From: Selenomonadales bacterium
Lineage (GTDB): Bacteria; Bacillota; Negativicutes; Sporomusales; UBA7701
Assembly (NCBI GenBank): GCA_029976065.1
Contig: JARKNV010000048.1
Coordinates: forward strand, 1-64,000
DNA: 64,000 nucleotides
Reading direction: 5' to 3'
Of this stretch, positions 25,764 to 35,456 are shown piece after piece; position 1 is the first letter of the stretch; each line of letters opens with the position of its first letter. The notes under the pieces are model-generated. The model searched no databases. It saw nothing but the letters and a program-made list of their open reading frames with translations, and was not told the origin of the DNA. The translations under genes and the position numbers were made by a program.

Positions 25764-27467
25764 CTACCTTTTTTTGGTCAGGCCCCACTCGACGGCGTTC
25801 CACAAATTCCCGCCCTGGGTCGGGTTCGGCTTATAGTTTACCACCGTATCCCGCACCGCGTCAACATTCGAGCGGAAATAAAGCGGGATAACCGGCGCCT
25901 CCTGCACGATAAGCTCCTGGATACGGAAATACGCCTGCCGCCGCGCCCCCACATCCACCAGCCGCGCTCCCTGCTCGGCCAGGCTGTCCACCTCGGGATT
26001 GCGCCACCCGGCGTAATTCTGCCCCTGGTAATTGTTGCCCGCCCCCGGGATATTGCGCGAATGCCACAAGCTGGCGTTGTCCGGGTCCAGCCCCGCCACC
26101 CATGCGAACATCGCCGCCTCGAAGCGGCGGGCCCTGAGCACGTCGCCGAAAAACACCGGCACATCCGCCAGCCGCACCGTCGCCTCCACCCCCGCCTCCT
26201 TCAACTGCTGCACGATTGCGTTCGCCACCGCCTCGCGCGTCTTGTTGCCCGCCGTCGTCACCAGATTGAAGGACAACCGCCGCCCGGCCTTCGCGAACAC
26301 GCCGTCCGGCCCCTGCTTGAACCCCGCCTGGGCCAGCAGCTCCTTCGCCGCCGCCACGTCGCGGGCCGGCGCCCTCAGCGCCGGGTTATACGCCCACGAA
26401 AGCGGCGACTGGTCGCCCACCGCCGGGCTGGCCGCCCCCTTCACCACCCCGGCGATAATGCCCTGCCGGTCGAGCGCCAGCGCGATCGCCTGCCGCACCT
26501 TCGCGTCCTGGAACAAAGCGTTGTCCAGGTTGAAATCGAGGTGCTCCCAGATCATATTCGGCGTCATCACCGCCCGCACCCCGCTCACCGCCTTCACCTG
26601 ATCCAGGTAGGCCATCCCCACGTTGCTGACGATATCCACCTCGCCCGCTTTCAGTTGGGTAAGCATGATATTGCCGTCCGGGATCACCCGGTACAAAATG
26701 CCGTCCAGGTTCGGCCGGCCGCGGAAATAAGCCGGATTGGCCTCCAGCACGATCGCCTCCGCCAGCCGCCACTCCTTGAAGCGGAACGGCCCCGTGCCCA
26801 CCGGCGCCCGGTTGAAAGCCGCCTTGTTGATATCCTCCACGTTCGCCAGCAAATGCCGGGGGAGGATCGTCGTGAACAGCGTCAGAAAAGGCGCGTAATA
26901 CTGCCGAAACCGCACCACCACCGTCAGCGCATCCGGCGTATCCACCGCGCTGATCCGGTCGTAGCCCTCGCGGGAAACCACGTTCGCCTTCCTGTTCATA
27001 ATCAGCTCCCAGGTAAACCTCACATCCGCCGACGTCAGCGGCGTCCCGTCGTGCCAGGCCACCCCCGGCCGCAGGCGGTAAGTCACCGTCAGCCCGTCCG
27101 GGCTCACCCCGCCGTTCTGCAGCGTCGGCACATCGCTCGCCAGGTCGGCCAGCCACTCGCCCTTGTCGTTCACCTTCACCAGGCCGTTGAAAATCAGACT
27201 GCCCACCTCGGCGGTCGCCAGCAGGTCGGAAAGCAGCGGATTGAGCGTATTCGGCTCCACCATGCTGCCGTAAATAAGCTGTCCGCCCGGCTGCAGCTTG
27301 GCCGGCGACGGCGACGGCGCCTCCTGCCCCGCCTTCTCGCGGCCGCAGCCCACAGCCAGCAGCGCAATTATCGCAACGAATATAATCGCAACTCTCCCGT
27401 ACCTCAACCGACCCGACCCCCAAACGTTCTCTCTGAAATGTCCGTCGAAAACTCTCCGGCCCAACAT
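25764..27467 (-). CDS. Peptide-binding lipoprotein (SBP_bac_5)
   Basis: A periplasmic solute-binding protein of the oligopeptide/nickel (OppA/DppA) type, up to 567 residues. The lipobox LLAVGC is followed by a linker and the family blocks GSMVEPNTLNPLLSDLLAT, LRPGVAWHDGTPLTSADV and GTGPFRFKEW. The frame opens at ATG 27467, giving a long leader; TTG 27407 behind GGGGGTCGGG would give a normal 21-residue lipoprotein signal and may be the real start. No permease genes are adjacent, so it must use a transporter encoded elsewhere. Confidence 0.88.
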   Translation of the reverse strand: MLGRRVFDGHFRENVWGSGRLRYGRVAIIFVAIIALLAVGCGREKAGQEAPSPSPAKLQPGGQLIYGSMVEPNTLNPLLSDLLATAEVGSLIFNGLVKVNDKGEWLADLASDVPTLQNGGVSPDGLTVTYRLRPGVAWHDGTPLTSADVRFTWELIMNRKANVVSREGYDRISAVDTPDALTVVVRFRQYYAPFLTLFTTILPRHLLANVEDINKAAFNRAPVGTGPFRFKEWRLAEAIVLEANPAYFRGRPNLDGILYRVIPDGNIMLTQLKAGEVDIVSNVGMAYLDQVKAVSGVRAVMTPNMIWEHLDFNLDNALFQDAKVRQAIALALDRQGIIAGVVKGAASPAVGDQSPLSWAYNPALRAPARDVAAAKELLAQAGFKQGPDGVFAKAGRRLSFNLVTTAGNKTREAVANAIVQQLKEAGVEATVRLADVPVFFGDVLRARRFEAAMFAWVAGLDPDNASLWHSRNIPGAGNNYQGQNYAGWRNPEVDSLAEQGARLVDVGARRQAYFRIQELIVQEAPVIPLYFRSNVDAVRDTVVNYKPNPTQGGNLWNAVEWGLTKKR

Positions 27468-27500
27468 CGTCCCTAAAACGTCGTCCCTATCTGATCTGCC

Positions 27501-27625
27501 GGAAGGTGTTTAGAAGGCTCCAGATGCAAGGCGCACCGGAAGAGCGCGCCGCGACGCGTACTCGGATGTACGCTAGCAAGCGCTCTGAGGAGCAACGCCG
27601 CAGATGAACCTTATAAACACCTTCC
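27501..27625. repeat. Dispersed structured repeat, copy R2
   Basis: A 125-bp unit. Outer arms GGAAGGTGTTT/AAACACCTTCC plus AAGG/CCTT, and an inner hairpin GCGTAC-TCGGAT-GTACGC inside a GAGCGC/GCGCTC stem. It begins four bases past the stop of the transglycosylase gene. Confidence 0.8.
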
Positions 27626-27628
27626 CCC

Positions 27629-28198
27629 TTATCGTCCGTACAAAGCTCTATACTTTTCCCGGGCCGAAAGCACCTTCCTCACATACTCCCGCGTCTCCTG
27701 ATACGGTATCTTCTCGATCTCCCGGAAATTCCTGTCCCAATTCATCTGGCGCATCCACTGGTTCACGTTGCCGCGGCCGCCGTTGTAGGCCGCCAGCACC
27801 AGAATCTCGTTGTCCTTGAACTCCTTCTTCAGCGACGCCAGATACCACGCCCCGAAACGGATGCTCGTATCCGGGTCGGTCAGCATCGCCGGGCTGAAGC
27901 CCCGCTGGTCCAACTGCCCCGCCACCCACTGCCCCGTCTCGGGCATCATCTGCATCAGCCCGATCGCCCCCTTGGGCGAGCGGGCCGTGGGCACGAACTT
28001 GCTCTCCGTGCGGATAACGGCCGCGATCAAAAAAGGGTCAACCTCGCGTTCCGTCGCATAGTGAAACACCTTCTCCCGGTACGGGAAAGGGTAAAGATAC
28101 TCCCGCTGGAACCAATCGCTTTTATAAACGGCCATGCCGGCCGCCGCCAGCGCCAAAATCAGCGCCAGCGCAACCAGAGTGGTCTTGCGCAACATCAT
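27629..28198 (-). CDS. Lytic transglycosylase (SLT family)
   Basis: A 189-residue muralytic enzyme that cleaves peptidoglycan glycan strands. One N-terminal membrane anchor (TTLVALALILALAAAGMAVY) precedes an SLT domain: catalytic Glu in AAVIRTESKF, then GAIGLMQMMPETG and LAAYNGGRGNVNQW. It is anchored outside the inner membrane. The start is one of ATG 28198, ATG 28195 or TTG 28192 after GGAG. It is last in the polA-mutM-coaE cluster, about 60 bp after coaE. Confidence 0.9.
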   Translation of the reverse strand: MMLRKTTLVALALILALAAAGMAVYKSDWFQREYLYPFPYREKVFHYATEREVDPFLIAAVIRTESKFVPTARSPKGAIGLMQMMPETGQWVAGQLDQRGFSPAMLTDPDTSIRFGAWYLASLKKEFKDNEILVLAAYNGGRGNVNQWMRQMNWDRNFREIEKIPYQETREYVRKVLSAREKYRALYGR

Positions 28199-28258
28199 CA
28201 CTCCGTCATCCATCCATGCTCCCTATAAACTATGTACATTACTACCGCTTAATGTCGC

Positions 28259-28858
28259 TTATCTGTCGCCGGCCGCCCGCCGCCACGCCGCCGCCACCTG
28301 GCCGGCGGTGCTTTCCGGGTCGCCGCTGTTGTCGATCACGATATCGGCCCGCCCGGCCTTCTCCGCCAGGCTCAACTGCGCGGCCATGCGGGCCGCGGCC
28401 TGTCCGGCCGTCAGTCCGTCCCGCGCCATCAGGCGCTTTCGTTGGGTGGCCTCGTCCACATACACCACCCACACCTCGTCCACATCCTTATCCCAGCCGG
28501 CCTCGTACAATAGCGGCACATCCAGCACCGCCACGGCGCAGCCGTCCCGCTCCGCCGCCGCCAGCGCCTCTTTCGCCGCCGCCTTTATCCGCGGATGAGT
28601 GATGCCCTCCAGAGCGGCCCGCGCCTTGCCGTCGGCGAAGACCAGCTCGCCCAGCCGACGGCGGTCGAGGCTGCCGTCAGCCAGCAGCACCTCCCGTCCC
28701 AGCCAGGCCACGATCTCCTCCCAGGCCAGCCGGCCGGGTTCGACCACCTCGCGGGCGATGGCGTCGGCGTCGATCACCCTCGCCCCCAGCCTGCGCAGCA
28801 GCGCCGTCACCGTGCTCTTGCCGCTGGCGATCCCGCCCGTCAGTCCGATCACGCGCAC
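28259..28858 (-). CDS. coaE: Dephospho-CoA kinase
   Basis: A 199-residue kinase for the last step of coenzyme A synthesis. P-loop GLTGGIASGKST (residues 5-16), IDADAIAREV, and the LID region EATQRKRLMARDGLT are intact. It starts at ATG 28858, 13 bp after mutM. The order polA-mutM-coaE is common in Firmicutes. Confidence 0.96.
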   Translation of the reverse strand: MRVIGLTGGIASGKSTVTALLRRLGARVIDADAIAREVVEPGRLAWEEIVAWLGREVLLADGSLDRRRLGELVFADGKARAALEGITHPRIKAAAKEALAAAERDGCAVAVLDVPLLYEAGWDKDVDEVWVVYVDEATQRKRLMARDGLTAGQAAARMAAQLSLAEKAGRADIVIDNSGDPESTAGQVAAAWRRAAGDR

Positions 28859-28871
28859 GCCCTTCTCCTCC

Positions 28872-29696
28872 TCAGTGCTGGCAATGCGGGCAGTAATGCG
28901 TGCCCCGCCCGGCCACCTCGGAACGGGCGATCGGCGTCCCGCACACGCTGCAGGCCTCGTCCTTGCGGCCGTACACCCTCAGATGGTGCTGGTTGCTGCC
29001 CTTCCGGCCGTCGCCGTCGCGGTAATCGCGGAACGTCGTGCCCCCGTGCTCGATCCCCTGGGCGATAACGGCGTTCACCGCGTCATACAGCCGGAGCGCC
29101 TCCTCGTCCGTCAGGCCGGCCGCCGGCCGCTCCGGACGGATGCCCGCCAGCGCCAGCGCCTCGTCCACATAAATGTTCCCCAGCCCGCCGATCAGCTTCT
29201 GATTGAGCAGCAAACCCTTGATCGTCACTTTCCGGCCGGCCAGACTTTCCCGGAAATACGCCGGCGTGAACGCCGCCGACAGCGGCTCCGGTCCCAGCGT
29301 CGCCAGGCCGGAAATGCGCCACAGCTCGTCCGTCGGCAGCGCGTACAGCGTCCCCAGCGTGCGGCTGTCGGCATACAGCAGCGCGTCGCCGCCGTCCAGC
29401 TTGAATACCACCCGCGTAAACCGGTCGGGCGGCGCGTCGGGGGTCACGTAATAAAGCCGCCCCGTCATCCTGAGGTGCACCACCATCACCTTGTCGTTAT
29501 CCAGATAAAACAGCAGATACTTGCCGCGGCGGTCCAGCCGCGTTATCACCGAATCCGCCACCAGCGCCCGGAACTCCTCCGGGGACGGCCACTTAACCAG
29601 CCGCGGCAGCAGCATATCCACATCCGTGATCCGTCGGCCCGTAACCTTGTCCGTCAGCGTGCGGCGAATCGTTTCGACTTCAGGCATCTCCGGCAT
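28872..29696 (-). CDS. mutM: Formamidopyrimidine-DNA glycosylase
   Basis: A 274-residue repair enzyme that removes 8-oxoguanine and related lesions. The N-terminal MPEMPEVET gives the catalytic Pro2 and Glu3, which fixes the start. The H2TH region (QKLIGGLGNIYVDEALALAGI) and a C-terminal zinc finger (CSVCGTPIA, YCPHC) are complete. It lies 14 bp after polA. Confidence 0.97.
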   Translation of the reverse strand: MPEMPEVETIRRTLTDKVTGRRITDVDMLLPRLVKWPSPEEFRALVADSVITRLDRRGKYLLFYLDNDKVMVVHLRMTGRLYYVTPDAPPDRFTRVVFKLDGGDALLYADSRTLGTLYALPTDELWRISGLATLGPEPLSAAFTPAYFRESLAGRKVTIKGLLLNQKLIGGLGNIYVDEALALAGIRPERPAAGLTDEEALRLYDAVNAVIAQGIEHGGTTFRDYRDGDGRKGSNQHHLRVYGRKDEACSVCGTPIARSEVAGRGTHYCPHCQH

Positions 29697-29710
29697 AGTA
29701 AATCCTCCGT

Positions 29711-32341
29711 CTATTTGGCTTCCGCCCAGTTTTTCCCCGTCTTCACATCCGTCGTCAGCGGCACATCCAGCTTCACCGTGCCCTCCATCGCCGTGCGCAC
29801 GATCGCCGCCGTCCGGTCCAGCTCGGCCGCCGGCACCTCCAGCACCAGCTCGTCGTGCACCTGCAGCAGCACGCGGCTCTTCAGCCCGGCGTCCTTCAGG
29901 CGGCGGTAAACCTCCACCATCGCCTTCTTGATAACGTCCGCCGCCGTCCCCTGGATAGGCGTGTTCATCGCCGTCCGCTCCGCGAACGACCGCTGGTTGA
30001 AATTCGTGCTGTGAATCTCCGGCAGATAGCGGCGCCGCCCGAACATCGTCGTCACATAGCCCTTCTCGCGGGCAGCGGCGATCATCGCGTCGATATAGCG
30101 CTTCACCCCCGGATAACGGGCGAAATAACTGTCGATATACTCGCCCGCCTCCTTGCGGCTCACGCCCAGCCCCTGCGACAGGCCGTAATCGCTGATGCCG
30201 TACACGATGCCGAAATTCACCGCCTTGGCCCGCGAGCGCATCAGCGGCGTCACCGCCGCCTCCCTCACCCCGAACACCTCGGCCGCCGTCGCCGTGTGGA
30301 TGTCCTTGCCTGTCCGGAAAGCCTCGATCAGCCCGGCGTCGCCCGACATATGGGCGAGAATCCTGAGCTCGATCTGCGAGTAGTCGGCCGACAGCAGCAC
30401 ATCGTAGCCCTTATCCGGCACGAACAGCTCGCGGATCTTGCGGCCCGCGTCGGTGCGCACCGGGATGTTCTGCAGGTTGGGGTCCGAGCTCGACAGCCGG
30501 CCCGTGGCCGTCACCGTCTGGTTGAAGCTCGTGTGCACCCGGCCGCTCGCCGCATTGACCAGCCCCGCCATCCCGTCGAGATAAGTCGACTTCAGCTTCG
30601 TCCACATCCGGTACTCCAGCAGCCTGTCGATCAGCGGATGCTCCCCGGCCAGCTTCTCCAACACCTCGGCGTCGGTCGAATACCCCGTCTTCGTCTTCTT
30701 CAGCACAGGCAGCTTCAGCTTCTCGAACAGAATGACGCCGAGCTGCTTGGTTGAATTCACGTTGAACTCCTCGCCGGCGATAGCGTAAATGTCGGCCAGC
30801 AGCCCATCCACCTTGCGGCCGATCTCGGCCGCCATCGCGGCTAAGCCCGCCGTATCCACCTTGATGCCCGTCTGCTCCATATCCGCCAGCACCGCGACCA
30901 GCGGCAGCTCGATATCGTAATACAGCCTGTCCGCGGCCGCCTCCTTCAGCAGCCCGTCCAGCACCGGCGCAAGCTCGCCCGCCGTCCCCGCCGCCCAGGC
31001 GGCGTAATCGGGATGGGTGCGCCACTCCTTCTCGCTCCAGCCGGCGCCTTTCCCCAGGTACCGCTCCGCCAGGCCCGTCAGCGGGTAATCGCTCGCCGTC
31101 GGGTCGAGGAGGTACGCGGCCAGGAAAACGTCGAACGACAGCCCCGCCAGCGGCTTGCCGGCCGCCAGGCAGGCGCCGGTCAGCGTCTTGGCGTCATATG
31201 TTAGCTTGCCCACTTTTTCGTCCGCCAGCAAGGCCAGCACTTCCGGCCAGCCCTCCGTCCCCGCCGGCACATACGCCGTGCGGCCGCCGGCCGCTATCCC
31301 GAGGCCGGCGAACGCCAATCCCGGCACCTGGCCGCTCGTCACCGCATGGCAGCGCAGCAGCCCCGCGGCGCGGACGGCGGCAACAAGCTCCGCCGTCTTC
31401 GCCGCCGTGTCCGCCACAAGGGCGGCCGGCGGGGCGGACGGGCCCGCGGCCTCTGCCGCCCCCGCGCCGCTCCCCGGGAAAATGCTGTCGATCTTCGCCA
31501 GCAAGCTCTTGAACTCGTATTTCGCGAACAACTCGCGCACCCTGGCGGCGTCCGGCGCCGGCTTGTAATCCGCCGGCGCGTCCGGCAGCGGCATATTGCA
31601 CTCGATCGTCGCCAGCTTCTTCGACAACACCGCCAGCGCGGCGTTCTCGCGCAGCTTCTCCTGCAGCTTCGCCCCCGGCACCTTGTCGATATTCGCCAGC
31701 AAATTCTCCACCGAGCCGAACTCGGCGACCAGCTTCGTCGCCGTCTTCTCGCCCACCCCCGGCACCCCGGGAATATTGTCCGACGTATCGCCCATCAGGC
31801 CCTTGAGATCCACGACCTGCTCCGGCGTCACCCCGTACTGGGCGTACAGCGCCTCGCGGTCGAACAGCGCCATCTCCGAAATGCCCTTGCGGGTCAGCAG
31901 CACCTTCGTCGCCGGGCCGATAAGCTGCAGCGCGTCGCGGTCGCCGGTCACGATCACGACCTCGTAGCCGTCCTTCGCCGCCCGGCAGGCCAGCGTGCCG
32001 ATGATATCATCCGCCTCGAAGCCCGCCTCCTCCAGCACCGCGATCCCCATCGCCTCCAGCAGCTCGCGCACCATCGGGAACTGCTCGGCAAGCTCGGTCG
32101 GCGTCGCCTTGCGCTGGGCCTTGTACTCCTTGTACTGCTCGGTGCGGAACGTCACCCGGCCCTTGTCGAACGCCACCGCCACCGCGTCCGGCTTCACCTC
32201 GCCCAGCAGCCTCACCAGCATCATCGTGAACCCGTACGCCGCGTTCGTGTACTGGCCGGCCGCCGTCGCCAGCAGCGGCAGCGCGTAAAACGCCCGGTGC
32301 ACCAGGCTGCTGCCGTCGATTATCACAAACTTACCGGGCAT
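29711..32341 (-). CDS. polA: DNA polymerase I
   Basis: An 876-residue polymerase. The N-terminal 5'-3' nuclease (IDGSSLVHRAFYALP, LKGLMGDTSDNIPGVPGVG) and the polymerase motifs A (DYSQIELRILAHMSGD), B (RAKAVNFGIVYGISDYGL) and C (QVHDELVLE) are intact. The middle 3'-5' exonuclease domain has lost the first acidic motif (LLRCHAV instead of a DxE), so proofreading is probably absent, as in Bacillus Pol I. ATG 32341 follows GGTGG. It heads the polA-mutM-coaE-transglycosylase cluster. Confidence 0.97.
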   Translation of the reverse strand: MPGKFVIIDGSSLVHRAFYALPLLATAAGQYTNAAYGFTMMLVRLLGEVKPDAVAVAFDKGRVTFRTEQYKEYKAQRKATPTELAEQFPMVRELLEAMGIAVLEEAGFEADDIIGTLACRAAKDGYEVVIVTGDRDALQLIGPATKVLLTRKGISEMALFDREALYAQYGVTPEQVVDLKGLMGDTSDNIPGVPGVGEKTATKLVAEFGSVENLLANIDKVPGAKLQEKLRENAALAVLSKKLATIECNMPLPDAPADYKPAPDAARVRELFAKYEFKSLLAKIDSIFPGSGAGAAEAAGPSAPPAALVADTAAKTAELVAAVRAAGLLRCHAVTSGQVPGLAFAGLGIAAGGRTAYVPAGTEGWPEVLALLADEKVGKLTYDAKTLTGACLAAGKPLAGLSFDVFLAAYLLDPTASDYPLTGLAERYLGKGAGWSEKEWRTHPDYAAWAAGTAGELAPVLDGLLKEAAADRLYYDIELPLVAVLADMEQTGIKVDTAGLAAMAAEIGRKVDGLLADIYAIAGEEFNVNSTKQLGVILFEKLKLPVLKKTKTGYSTDAEVLEKLAGEHPLIDRLLEYRMWTKLKSTYLDGMAGLVNAASGRVHTSFNQTVTATGRLSSSDPNLQNIPVRTDAGRKIRELFVPDKGYDVLLSADYSQIELRILAHMSGDAGLIEAFRTGKDIHTATAAEVFGVREAAVTPLMRSRAKAVNFGIVYGISDYGLSQGLGVSRKEAGEYIDSYFARYPGVKRYIDAMIAAAREKGYVTTMFGRRRYLPEIHSTNFNQRSFAERTAMNTPIQGTAADVIKKAMVEVYRRLKDAGLKSRVLLQVHDELVLEVPAAELDRTAAIVRTAMEGTVKLDVPLTTDVKTGKNWAEAK

Positions 32342-32507
32342 CTCGCCACCACCTGTAAACATCATTAGCTTAACTGTTATATTATTGGCTAGTCGCCCAC
32401 AAATACCTCTCCCTGTCAAAGAAAGCTCGCCTGTATTATTTTTTCTTCGCCCCGCCGCTATGCGCCGTCTCCTCCTCTCATTTCCCGGCAAAAAAAAAAA
32501 TCGGGAG

Positions 32508-33731
32508 TCAATCGCTCCCGCCCTGCTCGATAAACGGATACGTCAGCTCTATCGTCCGCGCCTCCTGGTTCCAGTACACATACGCCCCGAAAATATCGTA
32601 AACCTTCGTCAACTGGATGTAAGGCGTACCGCCCACCAGCGCCGCCGGCACCTTCGTCCCCCGCACGTACAGCGCCCCGTCCGTCCCCCGCGCCGCCGTC
32701 TGGCCTGTCGCCTCCGCCACCGACGCCACCGTCACCGCCAGGATGCCGTCCACCACCTCCACCTCGCCCTTCAGCGGCCGGCCGTTCACGAACAGCGCCA
32801 CGACGTCGATCGCCAGCACGTTATCCTCCTCGCGGAAAACCTGCTGCCCGCCGAACAGCGCGTGCGCATCGCCGGCGGCCACATACGCCCGGTCGCCCAG
32901 CACCGTTCCCGCCACCGTCCGCTTCGCCCCCCGCGCCTGACGCGTATCCCCGTCCCAGGCCACGCCCGCGCCGAGCGCCGCCGCCACCGGGGCCAGCGGC
33001 ACATACATAACCCCCTTCAGCGTCACCGCCCGCTCCACCAGCGTCCGGCCGTTCACCCGCACCTTATGGACGCGGGCCACGGCCACCTGCCGGTCGGCCT
33101 CCGCCGCGATCAGCGCCGCGATCTCGCCGTCGGTCAGCAGCCAGCCCAGGCCGCGGGCCGCCAGGGCCGCCCTCACCTCGCCCGCCGTCAGCTCGTGGCG
33201 CCCGTAAATATCGGGATGGATCCCCAGCGAAACCTCCCCGGTCCCGTCCACCCGCACCTTCACCCGCTCATACGTTATCCGCACCGGCGTCCCCACCGGC
33301 ACTACCTCGTACAGCTCCTCCACATCAGCCTCGTGCATCCTGATGCAGCCGTTCGACACCGCCAGGCCTATGGCCCACGGCGCGTTCGTCCCGTGGATGC
33401 CATACTGCGGCGCGAACCCCATCCAGCGGTACCCCAGCGGATTGTGCGGCCCCGACGGCACCACCTCTCCCGTGCGGGGCGGAAACCACCACGGGTCGAC
33501 CTCCTTCTCGAAAATATAGAATTCCCCCAGCGGTGACGGCGTCGACGGCTTGCCGATCGCGATCGGATACGTCTTCACCAGCGTGCCGTTCGCGAAAAAC
33601 TCCAGCGTCCTGCTGGGCAGGTTGAGCACAAGGCTCGGCGCCGCCAGATCCGGATTCAGCCTGGCGCCCGCCGGCGGCAAAAACGTGAATATCAACAGCG
33701 CGGCCAGCGCCGCCACACGCAAATAAGCCAA
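32508..33731 (-). CDS. L,D-transpeptidase (YkuD) with copper-amine-oxidase-N domains
   Basis: About 407 residues. A signal peptide leads into a YkuD domain with the active site HGTNAPWAIGLAVSNGCIRMH, which cross-links or anchors to peptidoglycan. The C-terminal half holds one or two copper-amine-oxidase-N-type domains (VRVNGRTL...GVMYVPLAPVAAALGAGVAWD; FVNGRPLKGEVEVVDGIL), which probably bind the wall. TTG 33731 lies six bases after AAGGG; ATG 33737 touches it. It acts outside the inner membrane. Confidence 0.88.
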   Translation of the reverse strand: MAYLRVAALAALLIFTFLPPAGARLNPDLAAPSLVLNLPSRTLEFFANGTLVKTYPIAIGKPSTPSPLGEFYIFEKEVDPWWFPPRTGEVVPSGPHNPLGYRWMGFAPQYGIHGTNAPWAIGLAVSNGCIRMHEADVEELYEVVPVGTPVRITYERVKVRVDGTGEVSLGIHPDIYGRHELTAGEVRAALAARGLGWLLTDGEIAALIAAEADRQVAVARVHKVRVNGRTLVERAVTLKGVMYVPLAPVAAALGAGVAWDGDTRQARGAKRTVAGTVLGDRAYVAAGDAHALFGGQQVFREEDNVLAIDVVALFVNGRPLKGEVEVVDGILAVTVASVAEATGQTAARGTDGALYVRGTKVPAALVGGTPYIQLTKVYDIFGAYVYWNQEARTIELTYPFIEQGGSD

Positions 33732-33815
33732 GGACATCCCTTCCCGCAAGTTAGTGATCGAATCAAGCAACCACTAACGTTATATGAAGGGCTCCCCGGC
33801 TTAATTCCAATAATC

Positions 33816-33935
33816 GGTCGTTGATAAGCCCCCATCTGCGGCGTTGCTCCTCGTCTGCCATCCTCAGCGTACGTACGTGTACGCTTCCGGTGTCAGCCTC
33901 CGGTGCGCCTTGCATCTGGGGGCTTCTGAACGACC
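33816..33935. repeat. Dispersed structured repeat, copy R3
   Basis: A 120-bp unit in the opposite orientation to R2. Arms GGTCGTT/AACGACC and AAGCCCCC/GGGGGCTT, inner hairpin GCGTAC...GTACGC. It lies between the kinase gene and the L,D-transpeptidase gene. Confidence 0.8.
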
Positions 33936-33955
33936 TCTTGCCTTGCAAAATTCCC

Positions 33956-35098
33956 CTACTGCAAATTCAGAATCTGCTGGCTCGCGCCTGTCAGCCTGCG
34001 CCGCCGGTTATCGATGATCGGCAGATACAAATGCACCCGCGTGCCGGCATTCTCGTCCGAACTGATATTGATAAACCCGCCGTGCTCGGTCACGATCCGG
34101 TGGGCGGTCGGCAGGCCCAGCCCCATCCGGTCGAGCTTCGTGCTGTAAAAAGGCTCGAACACCCGCGGCAGCACCTGCTGCCCCACCCCGGCGCCCGTAT
34201 CGGCCACCGCCACCACCAGCATGTTAAGGTCCGCATGCAGCCATGACCGCACCGTCAGCGTCCCCCGCTCAGGCATCGCCTCCATCGCGTTCTGGAGGAT
34301 ATTCACCATCGCCTGCTTCAGCAGATTGCCGTCCGCGGTCAGCGTCGGCAGCTCCTCCGCCAACCGCTTGTCGATCGCCACATTCTCCCCGCCCATCTGC
34401 TTGAACACAAGCCTGAGCGCATCCTCCAGCAGCCTGTTCACATTCACCCCCGGCTCCCTGCTCACCGGCGGCTTCGCGAACAGCACCAGCTCCTTCACCA
34501 CATTGTTGATATACGAAACTTCCCCCAGCAGCATCTCCAGCACCTCGCGGCGCACGCTGCAGCGGTCGTCCTCCAGCCTGTTCAGCATTATCTGCATATA
34601 CCCGCTCAGCGTCGTCAGCGGCGCGCGCACATGGTGGGCCACCCCCGCCGCCAGCTCCCCCAGCGACATCAGCATCTGCGTCGTCTGGATCTGCCGCAGC
34701 GTCGCCTTCAGCGCCGACATATCCTGGACGATCACGATCAGCCCGCCCATTTCGCCGTCGTCGCCCCGCAGCTTCAGGCTGTCCACGTGCACGAACGCCG
34801 CCTGGTCGCGCAAATTCAGCCTCACGTTGGCGGCGTAATACTCCTCGCTCTCCGCCGCGGCGAACACCTTCAGGAACTTCTCCCCGCAATGCCGGAAAAC
34901 CGCATCGGCCCGCTTGCCCAGCACCTCGGAACGCTCCAGGCCGAAAATGCGCTCCGCCTCCCGGTTGACATTCCTCACCATCAGCAACGCGTCGAGATAT
35001 ATAATCCCCGCCTTGCCGGCCTCGGCAAACTCATTGTACTCCTCTTCCCGGCCCAGATAAACGACCTTATTGTCCCATGCCTCGGCTGTGTGCATCAT
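33956..35098 (-). CDS. PAS histidine kinase with altered H-box
   Basis: A 380-residue soluble kinase. A PAS domain (about 22-125) is followed by HisKA and HATPase_c domains. The ATP site is complete (NILQNAMEAM, DTGAGVG, FEPFYSTK, GLGLPTA). The H-box reads GVAHHVRAPL instead of the usual GVAHE(I/V)RNPL: the Glu next to the phospho-His is His156, and the Asn four residues on is Ala159. No response regulator is adjacent. ATG 35098 follows AAGGAG by six bases. It resembles NtrB/KinA-type kinases. Confidence 0.88.
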   Translation of the reverse strand: MMHTAEAWDNKVVYLGREEEYNEFAEAGKAGIIYLDALLMVRNVNREAERIFGLERSEVLGKRADAVFRHCGEKFLKVFAAAESEEYYAANVRLNLRDQAAFVHVDSLKLRGDDGEMGGLIVIVQDMSALKATLRQIQTTQMLMSLGELAAGVAHHVRAPLTTLSGYMQIMLNRLEDDRCSVRREVLEMLLGEVSYINNVVKELVLFAKPPVSREPGVNVNRLLEDALRLVFKQMGGENVAIDKRLAEELPTLTADGNLLKQAMVNILQNAMEAMPERGTLTVRSWLHADLNMLVVAVADTGAGVGQQVLPRVFEPFYSTKLDRMGLGLPTAHRIVTEHGGFINISSDENAGTRVHLYLPIIDNRRRRLTGASQQILNLQ

Positions 35099-35104
35099 CG
35101 CCAA

Positions 35105-35423
35105 CTCCTTCGCGGCCCTCTCCGGTTCCTTATATCAATTCATTCTTGTAAATATTTTTCATCTCCTGCCTTCGACAAGCAAATTGTTTTCGTAAAAAAA
35201 CGACATAATATTCGCCTCTTTAACGGCAAAAATCGTAAAAACAAACGAAAATCCCCGTGTAATCGGGCAGCAGCCCGCAATAACTTCAATCTTTATTCGA
35301 CATAAAAAGTATATACTTCGTCATAGTTCGATCTTATTCAACACCCGTTTTCCCCCCTGCCCTTCTCCTTCCTGTCTCCGCGCATTTTTCGACAACAACT
35401 ATTAATAAAGAAAACACCCACAT
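35105..35423. other. Gene-free AT-rich spacer
   Basis: About 320 bp of AT-rich sequence between two minus-strand genes. It probably holds the promoter of the kinase gene, but no strong -35/-10 pair stands out. No repeat or RNA is seen. Confidence 0.5.
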
Positions 35424-35448
35424 AAAAAGACCCGGCGTCCACCGGGCC
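35424..35448 (-). terminator. Terminator
   Basis: On the minus strand GCCCGG-TGGACG-CCGGG is followed by TCTTTTT, nine bases after the stop of the 35457 gene. Confidence 0.8.
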
Positions 35449-35456
35449 TCCATACC

